From assembly GCA_035420085.1 (NCBI GenBank), contig DAOLUH010000021.1:1-64000 (forward strand): a stretch of 64,000 bases of DNA. Reading direction: 5' to 3'. This DNA is from DSWT01 sp035420085. Lineage in GTDB: Bacteria; Chloroflexota; Anaerolineae; B4-G1; SLSP01. Made by a program: the position numbers and the translations under genes. The notes beneath the pieces were generated by a model that saw nothing but the letters and a program-made list of their open reading frames with translations, was not told the origin of the DNA and searched no databases. Shown here piece by piece: positions 1-9,478 of the stretch; the stretch's first letter is position 1, and each line of letters starts with the position of its first letter.

Positions 1-69
1 CAGATTTCACATTCACACTTATGGATTTCTTTGGTCATATCTTGGCAACCTCGCTCGTTCTAGGTTGCA

Positions 70-1499
70 TTATACCCATATTCGGGAAGTTATTTTTTTA
101 CGGGCCCTAAGATAAGGGTCGTAGTAGCGGGCGTTGTAGTCCATCAAGTTAAGGCTGGACTCGTTGCGCTGACCTGTAAAGGTATAGTCGGTGGGTAACG
201 TGCTGCCTCCCGTAGGCCACCGCACCTCGCCGTAGGGATAGTAGAGTTGGCGGGCGACTTCTGCACTCATCCCCACGGTGCCGCTCACCACCGGGCAACT
301 GCTGCTGCCGCAGGTGGTGAGACTGGTGCTGCCCAGGTGATCGGTGTGGAGGTAGTATACCATACCTGCCTTGCGCATCGCAATCCGCTGTCCGCCAGCG
401 TAGTAGTACTTGGTGATCGTGCTACCTTGCTTTTCATAGTAGCCGCCCACGTAGTAGGTGGTCGTGATCCTCTCCGTCTTCTTCACCCGGTTGCCGTCGC
501 CTGTTCTTGTGTTCGTCCTTTGTTTCGTTCGCGCATCATAATCCTCACTTGGGCATCGGTTGTTGTCATCTCTGGGCCTCCTGGGACCCAGTTTACTCCG
601 ACTTCCCCGAACTCCGAGTGGGCATTTCTAATTGTCGTCGATGGGTAATTCTAATTGTCGTGAACACCTGGAAGCGCTGCAGGCGAAAACTCAACGCCTC
701 GCCGGGATCGTCGTAGTAGTCGTAGTTGATGATCAGGCCGTTGCCGTAGGTCATTGCGGCCATTGCGCCGGGGGCGGTATAGCTGGCGCTGCTCACGTAG
801 TTGTAGCTATAGGTATCGCTGCGTAGCGTGGCGGGCTGTCCGGCAGCATTGTACGTGTTGCGCACCACTTCACCATCGGGATAAGTGGTCGTCACGACGC
901 GGTCTATGGAATCGTAGGTGTACTGCGTAGTGAAACTACCCCCGCCGTTGATGTTCTTGATCTCCTGCGTCACCCGCCCGCACGCGTCGTAGGTCCAGGC
1001 AGCGCTGCCACTGGGATCCACCAACCGCGTGCGCTGCCCGATACTGTAGCCATAGTTGCTCTCATCGTAGTAGTATTTGACGGTGTAGCCGTTGTAGCTG
1101 GGATCGGCGGGCCGGACGTAGGCAGCGGGAGTTGCCGTCGTCGCGTACGTCTTGCCGCGTAACCGGTTGAGACTGTCGTAGTAGAAGTTGATCGCCTGTT
1201 GGCGCGCGTCCACCTGGGCGATCAGATTGCCGGCGTTGTCGTAACGATACTGCCACGTGCCCATATCCGTGTCAGTCATCACTGTCTTGCGGCTGAGCCG
1301 GTCGTACTGCATCCGGCTGACGTTGCCCAACGTGTTGGAGGCATAGCGTGTGCGAGTGTAGTAGGTATTCGCTAACGTTAACCAATCAAAGTAAGGGGGC
1401 GGCAACCACGCCGGTCAGGCCGGGCGGCAAGACCAACGCACACAAGACAACGATAGATACAGCTTGATGCAAACGCCAGGGCCAACGCACACGCGCCAT
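70..1499 (-). pseudogene. RHS/YD-repeat secreted protein, fragmented
   Basis: Remnant of an RHS-type protein read leftward. An ATG at 1499 with an AGGAGG Shine-Dalgarno seven bases upstream starts a signal peptide (MARVRWPW, then a hydrophobic run ending VVAAP) that hits a stop after about 37 codons. YD repeats then run in another frame from about 1405 to 665 (YRYDNAGNLI, YDSLNRL, YDACGRV). After an IS21 fragment the RHS core resumes at about 490-70 with NRVKKTE, YYLHTDHLGS, YYPYGEVRW, TFTGQRNE and ARYYDPYL, and derails at a poly-A tract just where LGRF should follow. No toxin tip is visible. RHS proteins are secreted or surface polymorphic-toxin carriers; this copy cannot make one. The frame breaks and the insertion are seen directly; original function is inferred. 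Confidence 0.85.
483..666 (-). mobile_element. IS21-family 5' end remnant
   Basis: Inside the RHS remnant, a leftward ATG at 569 preceded by AGGAGG encodes about 28 codons (MTTTDAQVRIM, then RNKGRTQEQA) that read like the N-terminus of IS21-family IstA transposases, then stops at 483. Upstream, the 13-mer TTCTAATTGTCGT occurs twice (626-638 and 649-661), as expected of the repeated terminal sequences of IS21 elements; the element end is probably near 666 where RHS similarity stops. Only the left end survives, so this is an insertion followed by a deletion running back into RHS sequence, or an assembly join. Confidence 0.6.
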
Positions 1500-1672
1500 A
1501 CAGTGACCTCCTGAGTGAGAATGGGAATAACAGTTGTGTTGCGAAACAAGAGCCAATCAGGTTAGCATTTGGTTTGTCACAATATTACGCAGAGCACCAA
1601 ATGAAACAATATAAGATGCCATGGTGAAATTATACAAGATAACCGAAAAAGCACAATCGCCTAAGGCCATCG

Positions 1673-3631
1673 CTAAGGCGTGGTACGCGCCGCCCAGTCA
1701 TACACCGTCGCCAAAACGCGCCCGTCTGGCGACTTCACGTCGGTGACAACGCCGCCGGGATAGGCGATCTGCACCTCGTCAAGCTCCCGGAAGCGCCCCC
1801 CGGCAAAAATAAAGCGCGCCGGGGAGAAGACCTGGGCCGGCATCTCACCGGGCAGCACGTCCATACCATACTGATCGCGCAGCAAAAAGGCCATGCCGCC
1901 GATCTGCCAGTAGATAACCGGCGCGCCGAAGAAGTAAATGGTGCTATGGCACGGTTCCACCCCGGCAGACACACACATGGGATGAGGATGTTCCAGCAAA
2001 TAGTGCGCCAGCGTCGTGGCGACCTCTGCTGTGGGATTGCCATAAGTATTGCGGGGGGTGTAGACGCCAAAATAGAAACCGAGGTTATACAGCGCCATCA
2101 CGCTCAAGATGATGGAAAAGGCTATGCGCGCCAGCCGCGCAGAGTGAAGCGCTTTCCATAGCGCCTCAACGCCCCACGCGGCGAAAAACGCCACTGCCGG
2201 AATGAGCAGCAGCCCGCGCTGGCTGCTCGGCGGATTTTCGGTCACACCCCAGGCCATGAGCAACGTCGAACCAAACCAGATCAACGTCGCAGCACGCGAA
2301 GGCCAGCGCGCGCGCAACAGCGCAGCGATCAGCCCCACCAACATCAGCCCGCCGGTGATGAAATCCAACAGCGGCGCCTGCGGGAAGTACCAAAAGGTAG
2401 GATCGAATGTGAAATGGAACGCCGTCGCCGCCCGCCACAACTGACGCAGGAGCAACACGAAGACTGGCTTGCCGGTGATCGCCGCTTCGCGCTCCAGCCA
2501 GCCGGAGGCGAAAACACTCACGGCGTTGTAGCGTTCCGTCAGCGGCGATGGATGCACCGAGTACCACCCAAGCAGCGGCAAGACCACCAGCAACCAACCA
2601 CCAATGAACATCAGCAGTCCGCGCCAGCGCCGGACGAGGAAACGCGGCTCGACCAATATCCGCCAGGCGACGATCAACCCAATGAGGAACGTCACCCAGC
2701 GCGCACCGAAGTAGGCATACCATCCCGCCCCGGCAACCAGACCACACAGTCCCCACCATGAAACCGCTTTCTCCTGCGCGGCGCCTTGCTCCGGCCAACC
2801 GGGTTTCAACGCCAACCACAGGAGCCAGATCGCCAATGTGCCGATGAACGGATCGAAGATTTGATTGGACGCCAACCGGCTATAATGAATGTGATAGTGC
2901 GAAAAGGCAACCACCAGCGCGGCCACCCACCCCACACGCCGACCGCCCAATGTCCGGCCCAGGAGGAACGTCGTCAGCACCGTCAGCGCGCCCACGATGG
3001 CCGAAAGCATACGCCCACCGGCCATCGTCGCGCCGAAGATACGCATCGCCAGGCCGTAAGCCAGAAAGGACATCGTGGGAACCGAATACCAGCCGGTCGC
3101 AAAAGGATTCCCCAGAGGGTGCGCTGTCAATTGCAGTCCGGCCAGCAATTGGGTGCCTTCGTCGCCGCCGAGATTGGCCGGCGCACGCCCCAACGCCAGC
3201 GCGCGCACCAGGAAGGCGACCAGCAGCAATCCCGCCAGCGCATACCGCTCCATTTTGGGGAAGGCGTCTGCGCGTTTGCGGCGGATCAACGGCAACAAAA
3301 GCGTCGCGCCAAAACTCAACACGGCGACAAGCCACCAGAGGAACAGCGCGGTATAATCGCGCGCCGCCACATCCCTGCGCGCCGAGAACGACACCGCAAT
3401 AACGATCAGGAATGTATCCAGACGGCCCCATCCGGCAAGCGTGCGCGGCAAAATGTGCGCCGGGCGCACAGAAAAAGCTCTTTCAGCGGGATTAGTACGC
3501 GCAAAACTCAGCAGCAATCCACAAGCGGAGAGGATGAGCAGCAGAAAAGCATCCCATACATACTTGTGGAATGTCAATAATCCCGTCGCCGCCAGGAGCA
3601 AAAGAAAAGAGAACGCGGTCAACACAGCCAT
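1673..3631 (-). CDS. GT39-like polytopic glycosyltransferase
   Basis: 652-residue membrane protein with about twelve hydrophobic segments. The first periplasmic loop carries LGGDEGTQLLAG, the acidic DE pair typical of the PMT/ArnT (GT-C, GT39) superfamily, followed by HYHIHYSRLASNQIFDPF and a C-terminal soluble part of about 120 residues. Family knowledge: such enzymes move a sugar from a polyprenyl-phosphate carrier to protein or lipid outside the membrane. The start is the ATG at 3631, 46 bases after the response-regulator gene on the same strand, so co-transcription is likely. Donor and acceptor cannot be read from the sequence. Confidence 0.8.
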   Translation of the reverse strand: MAVLTAFSFLLLLAATGLLTFHKYVWDAFLLLILSACGLLLSFARTNPAERAFSVRPAHILPRTLAGWGRLDTFLIVIAVSFSARRDVAARDYTALFLWWLVAVLSFGATLLLPLIRRKRADAFPKMERYALAGLLLVAFLVRALALGRAPANLGGDEGTQLLAGLQLTAHPLGNPFATGWYSVPTMSFLAYGLAMRIFGATMAGGRMLSAIVGALTVLTTFLLGRTLGGRRVGWVAALVVAFSHYHIHYSRLASNQIFDPFIGTLAIWLLWLALKPGWPEQGAAQEKAVSWWGLCGLVAGAGWYAYFGARWVTFLIGLIVAWRILVEPRFLVRRWRGLLMFIGGWLLVVLPLLGWYSVHPSPLTERYNAVSVFASGWLEREAAITGKPVFVLLLRQLWRAATAFHFTFDPTFWYFPQAPLLDFITGGLMLVGLIAALLRARWPSRAATLIWFGSTLLMAWGVTENPPSSQRGLLLIPAVAFFAAWGVEALWKALHSARLARIAFSIILSVMALYNLGFYFGVYTPRNTYGNPTAEVATTLAHYLLEHPHPMCVSAGVEPCHSTIYFFGAPVIYWQIGGMAFLLRDQYGMDVLPGEMPAQVFSPARFIFAGGRFRELDEVQIAYPGGVVTDVKSPDGRVLATVYDWAARTTP

Positions 3632-3677
3632 GCGCTATAGGTCCCGTTCGGGCTGTTGGCGCGGCGCGACGCCACAG

Positions 3678-4637
3678 TTACGCCTTGCAAATCTGCGCAA
3701 TCCGCTCAGCCGTCGCGCGCGCGTGATGGCGCAACAGTCCCAGAGGCGCAGCGCCGCGTACAGCAACGCCCATAATGGCGTTGACTTCGACGCTCAGCGC
3801 GTAGAGCATGTAGTCGTCGCCCGAGATGCTCTGCTCAAAGCGCACCTGCTCGCGGCCCAAGATGCGCGCGACCTCGGCGGATGTGCGCCAGCCATGAATG
3901 ATGGCTCGCGAGATGGACTCGGCTTCAGCCTGCGCAAGCCCCCCCACGTAGGTCAACAGCCCACCGCCGAACGTCAGCAGGACCGCATCAACGCCCACAT
4001 CTTGCACCAACGCATTCATCAATCGCTCCACCTCCAGGCGATGAGCGATAAAAGCATCATAGGAAAGGCCAAACGCCTCTTCCTCATCTTCCGCAAACGC
4101 GACAGGTGCAATCTCTGCCGGAGGTATAGGCGCGGCGACGGTTGGTTCCGTAGCAGTCTCCGGACTGATAACGCCAATTTCAGGCCCGAAGATGCCCTCG
4201 TCTGCCGGCGGGGGCGCGGGCGCCGCCTGCGCCGGCTGCGCGGGCGCAGGCGGCGCACTCGGCGCAGCAGCCATACCTGCCAACGGCGCATCGAGCGCTG
4301 CCTGGATCAATCCAGGCAATTCTGGCAGGAAGAAAGGCTTGGGGAGCACGCCCTGCACCGCAAGCGACGCCGCCTGAGGCGGCAAAGTTTGCCCCATAAG
4401 CGGGATGAGCATGAGCCGCAGGTTCTTGTCCTGATTCCGCAGTTGCTGGGCGAGCGCCAGCGCATCCGGGCCGGTCAGGGCCATGTCCAACACCGCAAGA
4501 TTGAGCGGATGACGCCGCGCAGCGACGAGCGCCTCCGCGCCATTCAGACACATATCAACGTCGTAGCCCTTGCGTTTCAACTCCTCAGACAGCAATGTGG
4601 CAAAAGCTTCGTTGGGATCCGCAACCAAAATACGCAT
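3678..4637 (-). CDS. Response regulator receiver fused to Roadblock/LC7-like domain
   Basis: 319 residues. Residues 1-115 form a receiver domain: D7 in VADPN, phospho-acceptor D51 in AVLDMALTG and the conserved lysine in LPKPF, but the usual switch Thr/Ser after strand 4 appears to be replaced (LMLIPLMG). A Pro/Ala-rich linker (about 130-190) leads to a C-terminal Roadblock/LC7-like domain (about 200-319; MNALVQDVGVDAVLLT, LGLLRHHARA). Roadblock domains regulate small Ras-like GTPases such as MglA, so a polarity, motility or trafficking role is inferred; no GTPase gene is in the window. It is transcribed away from the TPR lipoprotein gene and probably with the GT39-like gene. Confidence 0.75.
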   Translation of the reverse strand: MRILVADPNEAFATLLSEELKRKGYDVDMCLNGAEALVAARRHPLNLAVLDMALTGPDALALAQQLRNQDKNLRLMLIPLMGQTLPPQAASLAVQGVLPKPFFLPELPGLIQAALDAPLAGMAAAPSAPPAPAQPAQAAPAPPPADEGIFGPEIGVISPETATEPTVAAPIPPAEIAPVAFAEDEEEAFGLSYDAFIAHRLEVERLMNALVQDVGVDAVLLTFGGGLLTYVGGLAQAEAESISRAIIHGWRTSAEVARILGREQVRFEQSISGDDYMLYALSVEVNAIMGVAVRGAAPLGLLRHHARATAERIAQICKA

Positions 4638-4741
4638 AGCCTAACCTCTCTTCCATGTGAAGCCCAAAACCATTATATACGTCCTAACGTCATTGTAACG
4701 AGAGCACAGGAAAAGGCAAATTGCGTGGTAAAATAGCACCG

Positions 4742-6064
4742 ATGAAACGATGCCCGCGCCGCCTGCTCGTCAGCCTGACGACAATAGCGTTGATGCTGTT
4801 GCGCTGCACACCAACGCCGCCGCCGACCGCTTCGCCCACACCCCCCGCAGTAACGCCCACGGTTGCCCTGGCCGACATCGCCGCAAGCTATGTGGCTGCC
4901 GGAGAGTTCTCCGCCGCCGAAACCCTCTACCGCCAGGCCCGGCAAAATGACCCCGCGGATCCCCGGTTGGCGCTCGAACTGGCCCGGCTCTACCGGTTGT
5001 GGAATCGCCCCACCGATGGATTGGCCGCCCTGGATGAAGCCATCCGCAACTATGCACCCCTGGAAGAAACCACCGCTTTGCGTGTGGAACTGCTCGCACT
5101 GCAAGGGGATTGGCCTCACCTCATCACTGAGGCCAAAGCCTATCTCGCGGTTGCCCCCAACGACGCTCACACCCTGGAATGGCTCACCCGCGCCTACCTG
5201 CAAACCCAGCAATGCGCTGTGGCCGCCGAAACCGCGCAACGCTGGCGGGACGCTCTGCCGGGCAACCTTGCGGCGCGAGTGACGCTGGCGGCGCTCAGTG
5301 GAGACGCAGTCTCACTATGCGAAGCAGATGCGCGGTTCTGCGCCGCCACCACTGTCCAGGTGGGGACAACGCTCGTCCGCGATGAAAATTGGGCGCTGGC
5401 CACCTGCGTGCTGGCGCGCGCCGCTGCCGCAGATGACACCTCCGCCGAGGCCCATGCCTGGCTCGGCGAGGCGCTGGCGCAGATTGGCCGTCCAGAAGAA
5501 GCACAACCCCATTTCCTCAAAGCGACCACCCTCGCGCCGCAATCGCCGCAGCTCTGGTTGCTCCTGGGACTGTTCAACCTGGGCCAGCACAAGACCGCCG
5601 TGGCCAGCGAGGCGTTGTTAAAAGCGCGCGCCCTCGATCCGACGAACCCGCTCATCTACCTGAGCCTGGCCGAGGTCAGCGCGCAGACCGGCGACTATGG
5701 CAAGGTGGATGCCTGGATCGCCGCCGCCCTGGATGCCGCCCCGACTGATGTGGATGTCGCCAAAGCGGCGGCGCGCTTTTACCTGGAACGCAATCTTATC
5801 CAGAATGAGTACCCGATGCGTCCCATCCAGAGCGCGCTCCAACTCGCGCCGGAAGACGGCGAAGCGTTGATGTTCTTGGGGTGGTTCCGGCTGATGGCGG
5901 GCAATGCAACCGGCGCGCGCGCGGCGCTCGATAAAGCCGTCAAGTTCGCCCCGCGCCTGGGACAAGCGCACTTTTTGCGCGGGATGGCGTTGCAGGCCAC
6001 AGGCGACATGGAAGCAGCGCAAGCGTCATTCACCCGCGCCGCCGATCTGGGGTATTGGCCGTAG
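4742..6064 (+). CDS. TPR-repeat lipoprotein
   Basis: 440 residues from the ATG at 4742. An N-terminal signal ends in a lipobox-like LLRC (Cys about 22) followed by a Pro/Thr-rich linker, then tandem TPR-type helical pairs to the C-terminus (AAGEFSAAETLYRQAR, PEEAQPHFLKATTL, GMALQATGDMEAAQASFTRA). TPR arrays are protein-interaction scaffolds; export and lipid anchoring are inferred from the lipobox. No Shine-Dalgarno precedes the ATG, and a TAAAAT box lies at 4729-4734, about 8 bases before it, so a leaderless transcript is possible. A TTG at 4721 in the same frame is a weaker alternative start that would spoil the signal peptide. Confidence 0.75.
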   Translation: MKRCPRRLLVSLTTIALMLLRCTPTPPPTASPTPPAVTPTVALADIAASYVAAGEFSAAETLYRQARQNDPADPRLALELARLYRLWNRPTDGLAALDEAIRNYAPLEETTALRVELLALQGDWPHLITEAKAYLAVAPNDAHTLEWLTRAYLQTQQCAVAAETAQRWRDALPGNLAARVTLAALSGDAVSLCEADARFCAATTVQVGTTLVRDENWALATCVLARAAAADDTSAEAHAWLGEALAQIGRPEEAQPHFLKATTLAPQSPQLWLLLGLFNLGQHKTAVASEALLKARALDPTNPLIYLSLAEVSAQTGDYGKVDAWIAAALDAAPTDVDVAKAAARFYLERNLIQNEYPMRPIQSALQLAPEDGEALMFLGWFRLMAGNATGARAALDKAVKFAPRLGQAHFLRGMALQATGDMEAAQASFTRAADLGYWP

Positions 6065-6096
6065 AGCGATGTGCCAGACCGCCCAACAAGAGCGCG

Positions 6097-9000
6097 CTAA
6101 TGGATCGTGAACATCCCTATCACAATCGCGTCGTCACCTGCAGGCGTCGTCAAGCGCGGGCCGTCCGGCGCATATAGTCCCACCCGGATAGTGTAGTCGC
6201 CCGGCGCAGCGTTGCCAGGGATGGCAATGACCCGCTCATCTAGCACCACCTCGCCGACCGCCCACCCCGTCGTCGGGCGCGTCCAACCGGCGGGTTCGCC
6301 GTCGCTCTGGGCGAGCGTCTGCCCGGCTGCGCCGACGATGTGGACGAACACGCGATACGAGGTTTCCATCTCGGCAAGCGCCTGCCACGCGAGGCGCACG
6401 GTGACAGCGTCCCCGGTCTCCACCGTAACACCGGCCAGGCGGATGACCTCACCCAGCACAACATCGTGCGGCACAAAACCATCCGGCACAGTCCAACGGC
6501 GCTCCGGCGCGACCACGCGCAAGGGAACAGATGCCAGTTCGTCGCAGCCCGGCAGACCGACGCGCAGCGTATACTCGCCGCTATCGAGCGAGCCTGGCAA
6601 ACGCACGATGGGCCGCCCGATCCAGCGCTGGTTGGCCTGCCACTGGTCGGTGGGCCACCACGTCGCGGCCGGCGGCAGATACCAGGTTCGCGCCACGTCG
6701 CCAGCAGCGTCGCGCAGCGTCACCGTCGCCAGCAACGACACGGACGGCGCGCTCAACGTCTCCCACACCCACCGCAGCGCCACGACATCGCCCGGCGCAG
6801 CCTGCGCGCGATCCGCCGTCATCGTCCACAGCCCCAGCGCGCCGCAGCGTTGTAACGCCGCGCCCTCCGCCACCTCCAAGGCTGCCAGGGCCGGCGTCTG
6901 CCTGGGCGGCAGTACGCGCACCTGGCCGAGCACAGCTTCCGGCGCAACTGGATTGCCGTCCGCACCCAACACGGACGCGGGTTCGAGCGTGCCCCGGTCG
7001 AACAGCGAAAGCGCCAGCGTATAGTCGCCCGGCGGCATACCGGGTCGCACATCCACGTGATTGTCCATCCGCGCGTACTGCTCCGGCGGCCACTCCGCGA
7101 GCGGCGGCGGATTGCGCGCCCAACGCGCGTCGCGCAATTCTACGGGCGACCAGCGCGTACCATCCGCGCCGATGAAGACCAGCCCCACGCGCCAGTCGTA
7201 GCCCTCTGGGTTCAACGCGCGCCAGTACAGCGTGACCACCGGCGCGGCATCGGCAGCGAATTGCTCCGGCAGATCGTAGCCGAGCAACAGCGCCCGCCCG
7301 CCGAAGTTGATGTTCGCCGGCGTCTCGATCCCCGCCAGCGTCCCATCCGCCTGTAAGCGCGTGCCGCGCCACAAGCTGATGTTCTGATCCACCACCCATA
7401 ACTTGACTGCAACAACCGCCAATCCCGCCGCCACAAACCCAACAGCCAGAGGATACGTAACTGAGGCCTGGTAACTGGTAACTGGTAACTCGCAACGCTT
7501 AACTCGCAACTCATCATTCGCCGGTTTTAGCAATAGGGCGACAAGAAGGACGAGGCTGAGGACGGAGATGCCATCCGCAACCAGCCGCAGCGGGGTTTCG
7601 CCAAACCACACGGCGATGCGATGGCGACCAGCGGGGACGGGGAACGTCACCAGGCCGGTCTGCGGCTCCGGCGTCACATCAACCGGCGCGCCGTCTACGG
7701 TAGCCTTCCAGCCTGGATAGTAGAACGCGAGATAGCGCGCCTGGAACGCCGCCGGGGTTTCCAATTCAAGCGTTGCCCGCAGCGCGCCGTAGTCGGCGGA
7801 GAGGATCGTCGCGCCCGGCGGAAGCGCGTGCTCCGGCAGGCGCGCGACAGGCTCACCAGCGGCATAGGCGGCATCTAGCGCGCCGTCGTCGGGCATCTGC
7901 TCCACCCAGATCGGCAGGTATTCGCCCTTGGCCGTCGTGCCGAGTGTGTCGGTCGCCCGTTCCCAGGCGATCAACGCCGCCGGCGAGGTATCTGCCGGCG
8001 CTGCGCAGAATGTCGGGAAGAACCAGCCGAGATTGGCCGCGATCAACCCCGCCGTCACCACCAGCGACGCGAGGAATCCGGCGATGGGCGCGAAACGGCG
8101 CGGTTCATCGTCCGCCGCAAGGCTCACCCCCGCTCCGGCGAGCAGCGCCAGACAGAACGCGGCGGGGCCGAGGTAACGCCAGGGGAACTGGATGTACGAC
8201 AGCAGCGACAGGCGTTCCCACAATCCCACCGACGGCGATAGCACGAGGAAGGTGAACACCGGCGTCACCAGCCACAACAGGAGCACATACCAGCGCCCAG
8301 CGTGCGACAGACGCTTCCAGTGCAACCCTGGCAGCAACGCAACCAACACGGGAACCAGGCCGAGCGCCTTTGGCGGCCAGTCGTTCATCAAATAAGGATC
8401 GGCGGCGCGGGGCAACGCCAAGACATGATCAAGGGAGAGGAAGTTGTAGTGGTAATCGAAGACCCACGTGCCGAGCAAGCGATCTGTCTGCACCCACCCG
8501 CGTTCGAGCAGCGGCGGCAGCCAGAAGAAGGCCGCCAGCCCCAGTCCCAATCCGCCGAGCAGCACGCCGCGCCAAACCACACGCCAGTCGCGCGCCAGAT
8601 AGCCTTCCAGCAACACCCACAAGCCGAACAGCGGCGCAAAGAGAAAGCCAAACGGGTGGTGGCTGAGCATCAACGCCGCCAGGCCGAACGTGCCCGCAAC
8701 GAGAAAGCCACGCTCGCGCCGCAGCGTCCAGCGGTGCAGCGCCCACAAAATCAGCGGCGGGAAGGCCCAGGTCACAGATTCCGACAGGCTGCCCCGGTTG
8801 AAAACATCGTAAGCCAGAAACGGCGCGTAGACGTAGCCGACCGCCGCCACCATCCCGGCATACGAGCCGAACAAATCGCGCGCCAGGGCGAACATGAACA
8901 AGCCGCCCGCGATCATCCCCAACGCGAGGAGGGCGTTTAACGCCACAGGCCACGCCAGACCGAGCCAGTGCAGCAGCGCCGCCCCCACCGCCGTCCCCGG

Positions 9001-9237
9001 CGGCATAAAGAGGAACAGTGGAAAACCAAAACCGTGCGCCATATCCGGCGCCCAGCGCGAAAACAGCACGCCTTGCGACCACAGATGGTCAATCTGCACG
9101 GCGCGCCAGAGGTGGAAGACGTTGTCGTAGCCGCACGTGAAATCGGCGCGCAGCAAGGGTTGCAGCGCGGGCGCGAAGAACAGCAGCAGCGCCAGGATCA
9201 ACAGCCCCACGGCCCAGGACTTCGTCGCAGATTTCAT
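6097..9237 (-). CDS. Giant PTPS-related (PF10131-type) membrane protein, copy 1
   Basis: 1046 residues from the ATG at 9237; upstream in-frame sequence to 9351 is not protein-like. The N-terminal half is polytopic with an early periplasmic loop CGYDNVFHLWRAVQ followed by GFGFPLFLFMPPG, matching the 6-pyruvoyl-tetrahydropterin-synthase-related membrane family, which has a GT-C-like topology. A periplasmic region, further helices (about 580-650) and two beta-rich C-terminal domains follow (WQALAEMETSYRVFVHIVG). It is a tandem paralogue of 9460-12651; the two share GEP..WTRPTTGWAVGEVV near their ends. The exact reaction is unknown; envelope glycan synthesis or glycolipid remodelling is the best inference. 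A heptamer array (7470-7511) is translated in frame between helices. Confidence 0.7.
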   Translation of the reverse strand: MKSATKSWAVGLLILALLLFFAPALQPLLRADFTCGYDNVFHLWRAVQIDHLWSQGVLFSRWAPDMAHGFGFPLFLFMPPGTAVGAALLHWLGLAWPVALNALLALGMIAGGLFMFALARDLFGSYAGMVAAVGYVYAPFLAYDVFNRGSLSESVTWAFPPLILWALHRWTLRRERGFLVAGTFGLAALMLSHHPFGFLFAPLFGLWVLLEGYLARDWRVVWRGVLLGGLGLGLAAFFWLPPLLERGWVQTDRLLGTWVFDYHYNFLSLDHVLALPRAADPYLMNDWPPKALGLVPVLVALLPGLHWKRLSHAGRWYVLLLWLVTPVFTFLVLSPSVGLWERLSLLSYIQFPWRYLGPAAFCLALLAGAGVSLAADDEPRRFAPIAGFLASLVVTAGLIAANLGWFFPTFCAAPADTSPAALIAWERATDTLGTTAKGEYLPIWVEQMPDDGALDAAYAAGEPVARLPEHALPPGATILSADYGALRATLELETPAAFQARYLAFYYPGWKATVDGAPVDVTPEPQTGLVTFPVPAGRHRIAVWFGETPLRLVADGISVLSLVLLVALLLKPANDELRVKRCELPVTSYQASVTYPLAVGFVAAGLAVVAVKLWVVDQNISLWRGTRLQADGTLAGIETPANINFGGRALLLGYDLPEQFAADAAPVVTLYWRALNPEGYDWRVGLVFIGADGTRWSPVELRDARWARNPPPLAEWPPEQYARMDNHVDVRPGMPPGDYTLALSLFDRGTLEPASVLGADGNPVAPEAVLGQVRVLPPRQTPALAALEVAEGAALQRCGALGLWTMTADRAQAAPGDVVALRWVWETLSAPSVSLLATVTLRDAAGDVARTWYLPPAATWWPTDQWQANQRWIGRPIVRLPGSLDSGEYTLRVGLPGCDELASVPLRVVAPERRWTVPDGFVPHDVVLGEVIRLAGVTVETGDAVTVRLAWQALAEMETSYRVFVHIVGAAGQTLAQSDGEPAGWTRPTTGWAVGEVVLDERVIAIPGNAAPGDYTIRVGLYAPDGPRLTTPAGDDAIVIGMFTIH
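7470..7511. repeat. Heptamer array (GGTAACT type), in CDS
   Basis: Six contiguous 7-bp units, GGTAACT three times then CGCAACG, CTTAACT and CGCAACT. The array lies within the copy-1 PTPS-related gene, where it is read through in frame in a linker between transmembrane segments. Confidence 0.85.
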
Positions 9238-9247
9238 ACGCCGACGT

Positions 9248-9430
9248 TCAACTACGATTGAAGAGCCGGTCGAGGATGTAATCCACGGCCAAAAAGAGGA
9301 GCACGGCCATGAGCAGGAATCCCCACCAGGGCATGTGAACGTACACCACAATGCGCAGCTTTTCCCAGATCAACCACAGCGTAATCACCAGCGCGATAGC
9401 AGTCAGCGCGCTCCCCACACGTCTACGCAT
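9248..9430 (-). CDS. Small two-helix membrane protein
   Basis: 60-residue protein starting at the ATG at 9430 with a strong GGAGG Shine-Dalgarno. After MRRR it has two hydrophobic helices (about 7-22 and 36-52) and ends DRLFNRS. It sits between the two giant PTPS-related genes, 10 bases before copy 1 and 30 bases after copy 2, so the three are probably co-expressed; an accessory subunit or polyprenyl-phosphate-sugar handling role is a guess. No family was recognised. Confidence 0.65.
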   Translation of the reverse strand: MRRRVGSALTAIALVITLWLIWEKLRIVVYVHMPWWGFLLMAVLLFLAVDYILDRLFNRS

Positions 9431-9443
9431 AGATACCTCCATT

Positions 9444-9478
9444 AGTCGAAAGTCGAAAGTCAGAAGTCGAAAGTCGCA
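9444..9478. repeat. Heptamer array (AGTCGAA type)
   Basis: Five 7-bp units: AGTCGAA twice, AGTCAGA, AGTCGAA, AGTCGCA. It spans the stop codon of the upstream leftward gene (9460-12651), supplying its last codons, and ends just before the start of the small membrane protein gene. Confidence 0.85.

Noticed and set aside
3441..4736. 431-codon plus-strand frame
   Set aside because: Antisense to the response regulator-Roadblock gene; composition is Arg-rich and no domain is seen.
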